From JACOYH01 sp964469735 (GTDB lineage Bacteria > Patescibacteriota > Minisyncoccia > Minisyncoccales > MHMH01), in contig CAYXYS010000017.1 of the NCBI GenBank assembly GCA_964469735.1, positions 1 to 11,958 on the forward strand: a stretch of 11,958 nucleotides of DNA, in the 5' to 3' direction. A model generated the notes under the pieces. The model was not told the origin of the DNA, made no database searches, and saw only the letters and a program-made list of their open reading frames with translations. Of this stretch, positions 5,025 through 10,783 are shown piece after piece; the first letter of the stretch is position 1; the number at the start of each line of letters is the position of its first letter. The translations under genes and the position numbers were made by a program.

Positions 5025-5240
5025 GTGCATCGCGTGAGGTGACTTCAACTAAGGAGGGGCCATGAGGATGGAGACTTCATAAGGCTCAATCAAAAGCGGC
5101 CGGCACAATGCGCCGCCACCGACGCGAGACTTCCCAAACCAGGAGGGGAGCAATTACCTGGATCATTTAAATCCAGACCAGGGATTGACTCCCCTCCGAC
5201 CAAAAAATAAAAGGCCAATTAAGGCCTTTTTTCTTTTTTT
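5025..5240 (+). ncRNA. Candidate structured non-coding RNA, class unknown
   Basis: About 215 nt bounded by a strong promoter and an intrinsic terminator, with no substantial ORF. Pairings seen: P1 TCGCGT/ACGCGA (5030-5035, 5122-5127) closes a three-way junction. Inside it, P2 GGGCC-ATGAGG (5057-5067) pairs with CTTCAT (5075-5080) and GGCTC (5083-5087) across an AA bulge, and P3 is GCGGC/GCCGC (5096-5100, 5112-5116) with an inner 2-bp GC pairing. P4 is a long hairpin at 5142-5197, closed by GGAGGGGAG/CTCCCCTCC and continued by C-AAT/ATT-G and CCTGG/CCAGG with small bulges. Then comes the terminator. AGGAGGGG occurs twice (5052-5059, 5141-5148) and GACTTC three times. I see none of the hallmarks of tmRNA, RNase P RNA or SRP RNA, and no 5'/3' closing helix of 6S type. 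The following gene seems to have its own promoter, so a free-standing small RNA is more likely than a leader. Confidence 0.65.
5209..5240 (+). terminator. Intrinsic terminator of the structured RNA
   Basis: AAAAGGCC (5209-5216) pairs with GGCCTTTT (5223-5230) around an AATTAA loop, followed by a T-run interrupted by a single C to 5240. Confidence 0.9.
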
Positions 5241-5241
5241 G

Positions 5242-5269
5242 TTGATTTTTAATAATTATGCCTTAAAAT
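5242..5269 (+). promoter_or_regulatory. Promoter for the 5301 gene
   Basis: TTGATT (5242-5247) and TAAAAT (5264-5269) lie 16 bp apart, directly downstream of the RNA terminator. The start is expected near 5276, giving a leader of about 25 nt that contains the Shine-Dalgarno site. Confidence 0.5.
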
Positions 5270-5300
5270 AAAATAAGCACATTGAAAAGGGGAGGGGACA

Positions 5301-5771
5301 ATGAAAAAAGACGAGAACGGCAATGAATTCCCCAAAGATATTAATTTCTTTAAAGAATTTATTGATGGCCTGGATGGAATTGACAATCTATCCGAAGAAG
5401 GAAGGGATTTAAATAGGGAATATGTGGAGAGCCTAATCGATAAATATGGACTTCCCGACGACCCCGAAATAAAGGAAGCTTTCATAAAAATAAGAAGAAA
5501 AATGATTAATACTAAAGTCGAATTGCCAGCTACCCTTCTGCAGTACTTTAACGTTTACCTTAAGGACATTAAAGACAGGGGTTATGATGCCACTATAATG
5601 ATTAACACGGCATTTTGCCTGGGTATAGCATTTTTAAGATCCCTAGAAACAGAAATGGTTCCCGACGAAGAAATTGACGAAAACGAAATCCGAGAAGAAA
5701 TCATGGAAGAATATCTCAATGAGATGGACGACGAAGATTATGACGAATACGGACCAATACAAGCTTCATAA
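5301..5771 (+). CDS. Acidic hypothetical protein, 156 residues
   Basis: I do not recognise this protein. It is soluble, mostly helical by composition and strongly acidic. Residues 1-60 hold many Asp/Glu; 65-115 form a more hydrophobic core (ELPATLLQYFNVYLKDI, then TIMINTAFCLGIAFLRSL); residues 120-151 are a nearly pure acidic tail (PDEEIDENEI through MDDEDYDEY). The moderately hydrophobic stretch at about 97-113 is too short and too close to charged residues to be called a membrane segment with confidence. The start is fixed by a very purine-rich Shine-Dalgarno site, GGGGAGGGG (5289-5297), 3 nt before the ATG, much stronger than at most genes here. A nearby promoter and a terminator just after the stop make it a self-contained transcription unit. 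The acidic tail could bind a basic partner or mimic nucleic acid, but that is speculation. Confidence 0.7.
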   Translation: MKKDENGNEFPKDINFFKEFIDGLDGIDNLSEEGRDLNREYVESLIDKYGLPDDPEIKEAFIKIRRKMINTKVELPATLLQYFNVYLKDIKDRGYDATIMINTAFCLGIAFLRSLETEMVPDEEIDENEIREEIMEEYLNEMDDEDYDEYGPIQAS

Positions 5772-5772
5772 A

Positions 5773-5798
5773 AAAACCGCTGTATTATCAGCGGTTTT
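5773..5798 (+). terminator. Intrinsic terminator after the 5301 gene
   Basis: AAAACCGCTG (5773-5782) pairs perfectly with CAGCGGTTTT (5789-5798) around a 6-nt loop, followed by more T residues. It starts 1 nt after the stop codon. Confidence 0.9.
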
Positions 5799-5837
5799 AT
5801 TTTTGGTAGAGAATTAATATTGTGCGACATTTATTAT

Positions 5838-5865
5838 TTGACAATAAAGTGCGGTCTGCTATATA
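5838..5865 (+). promoter_or_regulatory. Promoter for the 5913 gene
   Basis: TTGACA (5838-5843) and TATATA (5860-5865) lie 16 bp apart, with an extended -10 TG at 5857-5858. The start is expected near 5872, leaving a leader of about 41 nt. Confidence 0.7.
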
Positions 5866-5912
5866 GGAATTAATTTTAAGGTTCTTTAAAAAGCAATAGG
5901 GGAGGCAGTTCA

Positions 5913-6515
5913 ATGAAAACGCTTTTAATCCTTTATCCCATTGAGCCCATTACAAGGGTGCTCATCGGCTGGCCGGAAATGAAAGAAGAAAAAATAGAAA
6001 CCATCAGGCTTTACCAAGAGCTGATGCGAGAGCGCTACAAGGACTTTCAAAGAGTTTACGTGTTCTTTTCAGAGCCCGGCAATCGCCGGAAACCAGACCT
6101 TACCCAGGTATCAGAAGGATTTTCCATGAACGGCCAAGACATCATCGGAGCCTGCGGAGTGGCATTTGAAAATCATTGTAAAAACCGGATATACCCCAGG
6201 GGGAGGGACATTTTGAAGCTTTGCCCGGAGCCGATCGACGAACTCGTGGTTGCAGGATTCCATTTTTGGGATTGCGTTAACCGCGTTGCCAGATACGCCT
6301 GGCGCAAGGGAGTGAATGTTTCAGTTGACGAAGATCTGACGGAATTCTTCTTTTTTGATGCCAGAGACAGGCAGGGCCGGCCCTGCCTGAAGATTCCCAT
6401 CTCAAAAGAAGCAAGCATTGAAAGAAAGAGAGAGCAGCTCAGGAAAGCCGGTACGGGCTATCTTGAGGGCGCCAGAAAAGCGCGAAGGAACAAACCGTGG
6501 ATGTATCCGCTTTAA
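5913..6515 (+). CDS. Hypothetical protein, 200 residues, alpha/beta core with basic tail
   Basis: I do not recognise the family. Seen: an N-terminal strand (MKTLLILYPI), a helix (about 23-45), a strand ending FFSEPG (51-56), then a second strand-helix-strand unit, DELVVAGFHFWDCVNRVA with ARYAWRKGVNVSVDEDLTEF (about 109-145), which reads like a Rossmann-type or cysteine-hydrolase-like alpha/beta core. The C-terminal 35 residues are strongly basic (ERKREQLRKAG, ARKARRNKPW), suggesting nucleic-acid or ribosome contact (inference). There is no signal peptide or membrane segment. The start is well supported: GGGGAGG at 5898-5904 lies 8 nt before the ATG. The gene has its own promoter and terminator, so it stands alone like its left neighbour. 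Confidence 0.72.
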   Translation: MKTLLILYPIEPITRVLIGWPEMKEEKIETIRLYQELMRERYKDFQRVYVFFSEPGNRRKPDLTQVSEGFSMNGQDIIGACGVAFENHCKNRIYPRGRDILKLCPEPIDELVVAGFHFWDCVNRVARYAWRKGVNVSVDEDLTEFFFFDARDRQGRPCLKIPISKEASIERKREQLRKAGTGYLEGARKARRNKPWMYPL

Positions 6516-6520
6516 AACAA

Positions 6521-6550
6521 AAAACCGTTAGGGGAAACCTTAGCGGTTTT
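6521..6550 (+). terminator. Intrinsic terminator after the 5913 gene
   Basis: AAAACCG-TTAGG (6521-6532) pairs with CCTTAG-CGGTTTT (6538-6550), with one G-U pair and one bulged A, followed by further T residues to 6557. Confidence 0.8.
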
Positions 6551-6557
6551 ATTTTTT

Positions 6558-6582
6558 AAAAAAACTACCCTTACCGGGTAGT
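6558..6582 (-). terminator. Intrinsic terminator of the recombinase gene
   Basis: On the minus strand, the stem ACTACCC/GGGTAGT (6564-6582) has a 5-nt loop and is followed by a T-run (6558-6563). It lies about 70 nt beyond the recombinase stop, back to back with the terminator of the convergent 5913 gene. Confidence 0.75.
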
Positions 6583-6652
6583 ACAAAAGATTTTAACCTT
6601 TTTGTTTCTCCATTACTATTAAGACGGAAAAAGGAGCTTGGTATTACACTGA

Positions 6653-7609
6653 TTATTCTTTTATTCTTTTGCCGCTGTGATATTGGCGGTGGATATCTCT
6701 CAACCGCTTGTTGGTAACGTGGGTATATATCTGAGTGGTAGCGATGTTGCGGTGTCCCAGAAATTCCTGAATGGACCTCAAGTCAACCCCTTGCTGCAAT
6801 AAATCTGTGGCCATGCTGTGGCGAAGAGTATGGGGAGTTGTAAAGATAGGAACGCCGGCTTTTACTGCGCTTTTTTTAACCATTCGTTCAACCGAACGAG
6901 GTGTTAAGCGCCCCTCGACATCGGCCCTGGACTTATAATGGATGAATAGGGCTTTTTCTTTATCCTTTCTGGTATCTAAGTATTTTTTTAGCCAGCCCAG
7001 GGCTCTTTCCGAAAAGTAGACGGTTCTGGGATGCCCGCCTTTTCCGACAATGCTCAACTCAAAATCTTTTTTATCTTTAAGATTTTCGAACTGCTCTTTA
7101 TTAAGATTGGTCAGCTCGGATATTCTGAGTCCAGTGGAAAAAAGAGTCTCTAAAATCGCTCGATCCCTCAGGCCCGGGAGGCTTTTTACGTCGGGAGCGG
7201 CTAAAAGCTTCTCTATTTGCTCTAAATTCAGGAATTTAACTGTTTTTTCGCCTCTGGCGTCTTTGGGAAGGGCCACTTTATCGGCAGGGATACATTCCAC
7301 GTCTTTGGCTGTAAAATAGCTTAAAAAGGCTCTCAGAGCGATAAGATAGTAGTTCTGGGTGGATTTCTTAAGAGAACGGCCCTTTTTGTCGATAGAGCGG
7401 CCTAAATACAACCTATAGGCCCAAATATCCTCGGGACTGAGCTCATGGGGCTTAAGGGAAGCCTTATTGGCCTTATTGAGCCAAACCTTGAATTTAGTCA
7501 GATATCTCTTATAGTTTTCCTGGGTTTTATTGGATAATCCCTTTTCTACTTCGCAGTAATCTAAAAAATCCGGAATGTGATCTATGATTGTTTTGTTTGA
7601 TTTTTCCAT
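6653..7609 (-). CDS. Tyrosine recombinase of the XerC/XerD type
   Basis: A site-specific DNA recombinase that cuts and rejoins DNA through a 3'-phosphotyrosine. At 318 residues it is close to the usual 295-305 of Xer proteins. Seen: the N-terminal SAM-like DNA-binding domain (about 5-105, with GLSNKTQENYKRYL and a LRAFLSYF helix) and a C-terminal catalytic domain with all six active residues: Arg162 in TGLRISEL, Lys190 in VGKGGHPR, His260 and Arg263 in HTLRHSMATDLL, His286 in LGHRNIATTQ and nucleophile Tyr295 in IYTHV. A housekeeping role in chromosome-dimer resolution is the default reading, with one Xer serving alone, as in several lineages. A mobile-element integrase cannot be excluded, since two orphan gene units and a tRNA lie nearby, but I find no flanking att duplication. 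It has its own promoter and a structured leader of about 90 nt. Confidence 0.92.
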   Translation of the reverse strand: MEKSNKTIIDHIPDFLDYCEVEKGLSNKTQENYKRYLTKFKVWLNKANKASLKPHELSPEDIWAYRLYLGRSIDKKGRSLKKSTQNYYLIALRAFLSYFTAKDVECIPADKVALPKDARGEKTVKFLNLEQIEKLLAAPDVKSLPGLRDRAILETLFSTGLRISELTNLNKEQFENLKDKKDFELSIVGKGGHPRTVYFSERALGWLKKYLDTRKDKEKALFIHYKSRADVEGRLTPRSVERMVKKSAVKAGVPIFTTPHTLRHSMATDLLQQGVDLRSIQEFLGHRNIATTQIYTHVTNKRLRDIHRQYHSGKRIKE

Positions 7610-7702
7610 GATTAATTAATATTGCCTCAAAAGGGGGTTCGAGAGGGGCTTGAATGAAAGCCCTCTTATTTGTCGCTTTACGTACATTGTGCGACGTATC
7701 CT
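7610..7702 (-). other. Structured 5' leader of the recombinase gene
   Basis: No gene is seen between 7610 and 7751. The predicted transcript from about 7702 has two hairpins: GTCGC/GCGAC (7672-7676 with 7691-7695) and a 9-bp stem with one bulged G (7642-7651 with 7658-7666). Neither is followed by T residues in the minus direction, so they are not terminators of this transcript. A weak GAGG lies upstream of the ATG. Confidence 0.45.
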
Positions 7703-7708
7703 ATATTT

Positions 7709-7736
7709 ATAATATCAGGCCCAAAAGGCCTGTCAA
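7709..7736 (-). promoter_or_regulatory. Promoter of the recombinase gene
   Basis: On the minus strand, TTGACA (7731-7736) and TATTAT (7709-7714) are separated by 16 bp. The -35 box is a perfect match. The start is expected near 7702. Confidence 0.7.
7716..7732. repeat. Inverted repeat inside the recombinase promoter
   Basis: CAGGCC and GGCCTG, 6-bp perfect arms around 5 nt, fill the -35/-10 spacer and reach into the -35 box. This is the position of a repressor operator. It could alternatively act as a weak hairpin ending the gltX operon, but no T-run follows. Confidence 0.5.
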
Positions 7737-7751
7737 GCTTCTCCCCCGCCA

Positions 7752-8147
7752 TTACTCCCAAAGGTTTTTGAATCTTTCCCAGACGCCCGGAATATCTCCG
7801 CGCATTTCATCTTTTTCTTTTTGGAATTCTTCTTCTATAAGCGGCGCCCGTTCTTCAATTTCTTTTCCAAGAAACCCCAAGAGCCAATTAAACAATTCCT
7901 GGACCTTCGGTTTAATGTAATTTTCCCAAGGCCCTTGAGCCCAATCCCACATAGACCTTAATATGGGAAGGGCCTGCTCTCTCCAAACTTGGCGCGTTGA
8001 GTCGGGAAGCTCTCCAATAATTTGAAGCCCCACGGATTTAGCTTCGTCCAGGGTTGCAGGAACTTCCGGGGCCTGCTGAGCCTGAACCGGCAGACAGAAT
8101 CCCGACAAAACCGCACTGGCAATTAAAATAATTAAAATGTTCCTCAT
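7752..8147 (-). CDS. Small secreted Trp-rich hypothetical protein
   Basis: A 131-residue protein with a clear signal peptide: Arg3, a hydrophobic core at about 4-19 (ILIILIASAVLSGF) and a likely cleavage site after VQA at residue 23. Cys18 is not in a proper lipobox, so a lipoprotein is unlikely. The mature part (about 108 residues) is helical and unusually rich in Trp (WRE, MWDWAQGPWENY, FNWLLGF, WERF, LWE) with an acidic stretch EEFQKEKDE. I recognise no domain. Trp-rich amphipathic helices suggest membrane-surface association after export (inference). Its ATG overlaps the gltX stop by one base (TAATG), which indicates translation coupled to gltX by ribosome termination and reinitiation, although the products have no evident functional link. 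Confidence 0.75.
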   Translation of the reverse strand: MRNILIILIASAVLSGFCLPVQAQQAPEVPATLDEAKSVGLQIIGELPDSTRQVWREQALPILRSMWDWAQGPWENYIKPKVQELFNWLLGFLGKEIEERAPLIEEEFQKEKDEMRGDIPGVWERFKNLWE

Positions 8148-9622
8148 TATTCTTTCAACTTATTTTTAGCTTCTTTAATCCTTTGAAGGGCCTTCTCCTT
8201 TCCCAGGACCGCAGCCACCTCAAACGGCCCAGCTGATGCCCGCTTTCCCGTCATAGCCGCCCGTAGGGGCCACAAAAGCTTTCCCCTATCCCCCATTTCC
8301 TCAGCTTTTTTCATTAATACTTTCTCTAAATTTTCTTTGTTAAAATCTTCTTCTTTTATATTAGAAAGTATTTTTTCAGAAATATCAAGGGAGGATTCTA
8401 TTTCAGAAAAGTCAATGTTTTTCCATTTTAAAAGTTCTTTATCATACTCTATTTTATCCTTAAAAAAGAAATCTGCCAGTTCGGGCAACTCGGATAACTT
8501 TTTGAGCCTTTCCCGATACAAAGAGATTATTTCTTTAATCTTATCCATATTAACCTCCTCTTTGGAAATCAAGCCCGCATTGATAAGGTAGGGCAAACAA
8601 AGCTCCGCCAACTCATCCAATGTCTTTTGCCTTATGTAGAATCCGTTAAGATAATCCAAGCGCTGAATATTAAAAACCGCCCCTCCCTTCTGGACCTTTT
8701 CGATTGAAAAAGCCCTAACAAGCTCTTTTAGGGAGAATATTTCTTTTTCCGTGTCGGGATTCCATCCCATAAAAGCCATAAAATTAACCATGGCTTCGGG
8801 CAAGTACCCTTCTTTCTTATATTCGGTTAGCGAAACCGCCCCATGCCTTTTTGAGAGCTTGCTCTTGTCCGGGCCTAAAATAAGCGGCAGATGGGCGTAC
8901 TGGGGCTGCGGGAAACCCAAGGCTTCTTGTATTAAAATTTGTTTTGGGGTATTGGAAATATGGTCTTCTCCGCGGATAACATGGCTAATTTCCATCTCAT
9001 AATCATCAATAATTACTGCAAAATTATATAAAGGATTGTCCAGGTCTTTGGCAATAACAAAATCTCCAAACAGCGAAGAATCAAACTCCACTTCTCCCCT
9101 TATTAAATCTTCAAAGGTAACTGTTTTTGAAGGGGGTTTAAATCTGATTACTGCTTTCTCTCCGGCCGCCATTTTATTTTTTACCTCGGAGGCGCTCAAT
9201 GCGGCGCATTTCCCGTTGTATTTAGGAGCCTCTCCCCTGCTCATTTGATCTTGTTTTTTAGCCTCCAATTCCTCCTCCGCGCAAAAACAGTAATACGCCA
9301 GCTTTTCATCTAAAAGCTTTTGCAGGTATTTCCTGTATGACTGCTCGCGCTCGCTTTGGCGGTAAGGAGCAAACTCTCCCCCTATTTCAGGACCCTCGTC
9401 CCACTCGATCCCCAGCCATTTCAAGCCGTCAATAATGTCTTTCTCATATCGTTTTTCGGACCTTTCTCTATCGGTATCTTCGATTCTTAAAACAAATTTC
9501 CCTTTATTCTTTTTGGCAAAAAGATAATTAAACAGTCCGGTTCTGGCGGTGCCGATATGCAAAAAGCCCGTCGGCGAAGGAGCCAGTCTTACTCTTATTT
9601 TAGTTTTTTCTTCTTTTGACAT
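8147..9622 (-). CDS. gltX: Glutamyl-tRNA synthetase
   Basis: Charges tRNA-Glu with glutamate in the cytoplasm; where GlnRS is absent it also charges tRNA-Gln for later amidation. At 491 residues it is a normal bacterial GluRS. Seen: the class-I N-terminal strand VRLAPSPTGFLHIGTARTGL with the HIGH-like motif HIGT at 22-25, LRIEDTDRERS at 45-55, a partial zinc-site pattern with Cys112, Cys114 and Cys139, the tRNA-acceptor segment HVIRGEDHISNTPKQ at 214-228, and the KMSKS-like loop KLSKRHGAVS at 255-264. The C-terminal part (about 320-491) is the helical anticodon-binding region. The APSPTG form and overall layout favour GluRS over GlnRS. It lies 39 nt downstream of murG and probably has its own promoter at 9642-9670. 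Confidence 0.97.
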   Translation of the reverse strand: MSKEEKTKIRVRLAPSPTGFLHIGTARTGLFNYLFAKKNKGKFVLRIEDTDRERSEKRYEKDIIDGLKWLGIEWDEGPEIGGEFAPYRQSEREQSYRKYLQKLLDEKLAYYCFCAEEELEAKKQDQMSRGEAPKYNGKCAALSASEVKNKMAAGEKAVIRFKPPSKTVTFEDLIRGEVEFDSSLFGDFVIAKDLDNPLYNFAVIIDDYEMEISHVIRGEDHISNTPKQILIQEALGFPQPQYAHLPLILGPDKSKLSKRHGAVSLTEYKKEGYLPEAMVNFMAFMGWNPDTEKEIFSLKELVRAFSIEKVQKGGAVFNIQRLDYLNGFYIRQKTLDELAELCLPYLINAGLISKEEVNMDKIKEIISLYRERLKKLSELPELADFFFKDKIEYDKELLKWKNIDFSEIESSLDISEKILSNIKEEDFNKENLEKVLMKKAEEMGDRGKLLWPLRAAMTGKRASAGPFEVAAVLGKEKALQRIKEAKNKLKE

Positions 9623-9641
9623 ATCGCTCTAATTTCAGTTT

Positions 9642-9670
9642 AACATAGCCTCGCGAAAGAGTCAGCTCAA
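9642..9670 (-). promoter_or_regulatory. Possible internal promoter for gltX
   Basis: On the minus strand, TTGAGC (9665-9670) and TATGTT (9642-9647) lie 17 bp apart, overlapping the end of murG. The start near 9635 would give a leader of about 13 nt before the gltX ATG, with no clear Shine-Dalgarno site. Confidence 0.4.
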
Positions 9671-10783
9671 TATTCCTAATATATATTCGGCTACCAATTT
9701 GGCAGATTCCGGCTTGGCAAAATCTTTGGCGCTTTTGGACATTTTTTCCAATTCCTCGGGATGAGAGAAAATATTTTTCAATCTCTCTAAAAGGAAATGG
9801 GGAGCCAGATTGGCCTCTTCAACTACAATGGCTGCCCCTTTGCTTCCGTAAATATAAGCATTTTTAACCTGGTGATCTTGAGCTGAATTGGCTAAGGGAA
9901 TTAAAACGCTCGGCTTGCCGACGGCGGCAATTTCAAAAATGCTGCCCGATCCCGCCCTGCTTATTATCATATCGGCAGACGCATAAGCTTCCCTGAGTTC
10001 AATCTCCTTTAAAAAGGACACGGGATGGTAGTACTTATCGTCTTCTCTGCCAATTACAACCCGAGCTTCGGCTTTAACTTGCTCGTAGTTTTTTTCGCCG
10101 GTTTGGTGAATAATTTCGAATGTTTTTATTACTTGCGGCAGGAAGTTTAATACAAGGTCGTTTATTACCTGGGCCCCTTGCGAACCCCCCATTATCAGCA
10201 ATACCGGTTTTTCTCCCATTAGACGAAAAAGCTTTTTCCCTTTTTCGGGAGATCCCCCTAAGAGCTCTTTTCGAATAGGATTGCCGACGGATATCATCTT
10301 TTCAGCAGAAAAGTATTCAGTATATGGAACGGGAAAAGACACAAGCACTCTTTTTGTAAATTTGGAAATAATTTTATTGGCCAATCCCGGGACAGCGTCA
10401 GATTCGTGCAGAACGACGGGAACCTGGAAAAGCCATCCGCAAAACGACGGAGCCAAAGATCCATAACCGCCTTTGCTGAATACAAAATCGGGGCTATAAA
10501 AGAACATATAAAAGAAGGACTGCAGGAACCCCAGGGGAACATTGAAACCAATATCGATGATGTTCCAAACTATGCTTTTCCAGTTCGCGTACCTCCTTAT
10601 CTTTCCGGCCGATATTGTTTTTATTTTAATCCCTTCCTGGGAAAGCAAAATTGATCCGAAATCGTCTTTCGGACCGATAAAGGCATAGTCGGCTTGAATT
10701 CCGATCCGGTTTAATTCCCTAACTATGGCTATTATTGGAAATATGTGTCCGGCAGTTCCCCCGCCGGTAAATAGTATTTTCAC
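9662..10783 (-). CDS. murG: UDP-GlcNAc:lipid I N-acetylglucosaminyltransferase
   Basis: Transfers GlcNAc from UDP-GlcNAc to lipid I to make lipid II, on the cytoplasmic face of the membrane (GT28 family, GT-B fold). At 373 residues it has the normal length. Seen: the N-terminal glycine-rich loop TGGGTAGHIFP (6-16), the lipid-binding region VFSKGGYGS (101-109) and HESDAVPGLANK (126-137), the second glycine-rich loop GGSQGAQVIN (199-208), and the donor-binding block SRAGSGSIFEIAAVGKPS (275-292) with its conserved Glu284, followed by AQDHQVKNA. The start codon overlaps the ftsW stop by 4 nt (ATGA), so the two are translationally coupled. murC, which often follows in the dcw cluster, is not here; gltX takes its place. 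The gene ends with TGA, showing that UGA is a normal stop in this organism. Confidence 0.97.
   Translation of the reverse strand: MKILFTGGGTAGHIFPIIAIVRELNRIGIQADYAFIGPKDDFGSILLSQEGIKIKTISAGKIRRYANWKSIVWNIIDIGFNVPLGFLQSFFYMFFYSPDFVFSKGGYGSLAPSFCGWLFQVPVVLHESDAVPGLANKIISKFTKRVLVSFPVPYTEYFSAEKMISVGNPIRKELLGGSPEKGKKLFRLMGEKPVLLIMGGSQGAQVINDLVLNFLPQVIKTFEIIHQTGEKNYEQVKAEARVVIGREDDKYYHPVSFLKEIELREAYASADMIISRAGSGSIFEIAAVGKPSVLIPLANSAQDHQVKNAYIYGSKGAAIVVEEANLAPHFLLERLKNIFSHPEELEKMSKSAKDFAKPESAKLVAEYILGILS

Noticed and set aside
5025..5240. Structured RNA as tmRNA, RNase P RNA, SRP RNA or 6S RNA
   Set aside because: No tRNA-like ends, no GAGGAAAGUCC-type P4 segment, no GGAA-capped SRP domain with AGCAG, and the ends do not pair into the 6S rod. 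A search tool could still overrule this.
5819..5846. A dif-like Xer site near the 5913 promoter
   Set aside because: The arms do not match the conserved inner palindrome of known dif sites, and the sequence is better explained as a promoter.
6024..6350. Isochorismatase-type hydrolase for the 5913 product
   Set aside because: The VVAGFHFWDCVNRVA segment is only vaguely similar and the family's N-terminal catalytic Asp motif is missing.
4911..7609. Integrative element bounded by the tRNA gene and the tyrosine recombinase
   Set aside because: I looked for a copy of the tRNA 3' end near the recombinase and found only a 7-nt GGTTCGA match at 7636-7642; the recombinase looks like a normal Xer protein.
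7642..7666. The hairpin at 7642-7666 as a terminator
   Set aside because: No proper T-run follows on either strand, and no plus-strand gene ends before it; treated as part of the recombinase leader.
5819..7695. The 10-mer ATTGTGCGAC at 5819-5828 and again at 7686-7695
   Set aside because: Exact 10-mers recur many times by chance in 12 kb, and the flanks do not match; not treated as att sites.
9662..9664. Recoded UGA (code 25) as in Gracilibacteria/Absconditabacteria
   Set aside because: murG ends with TGA at its normal length, and no internal TGA was needed in any gene.
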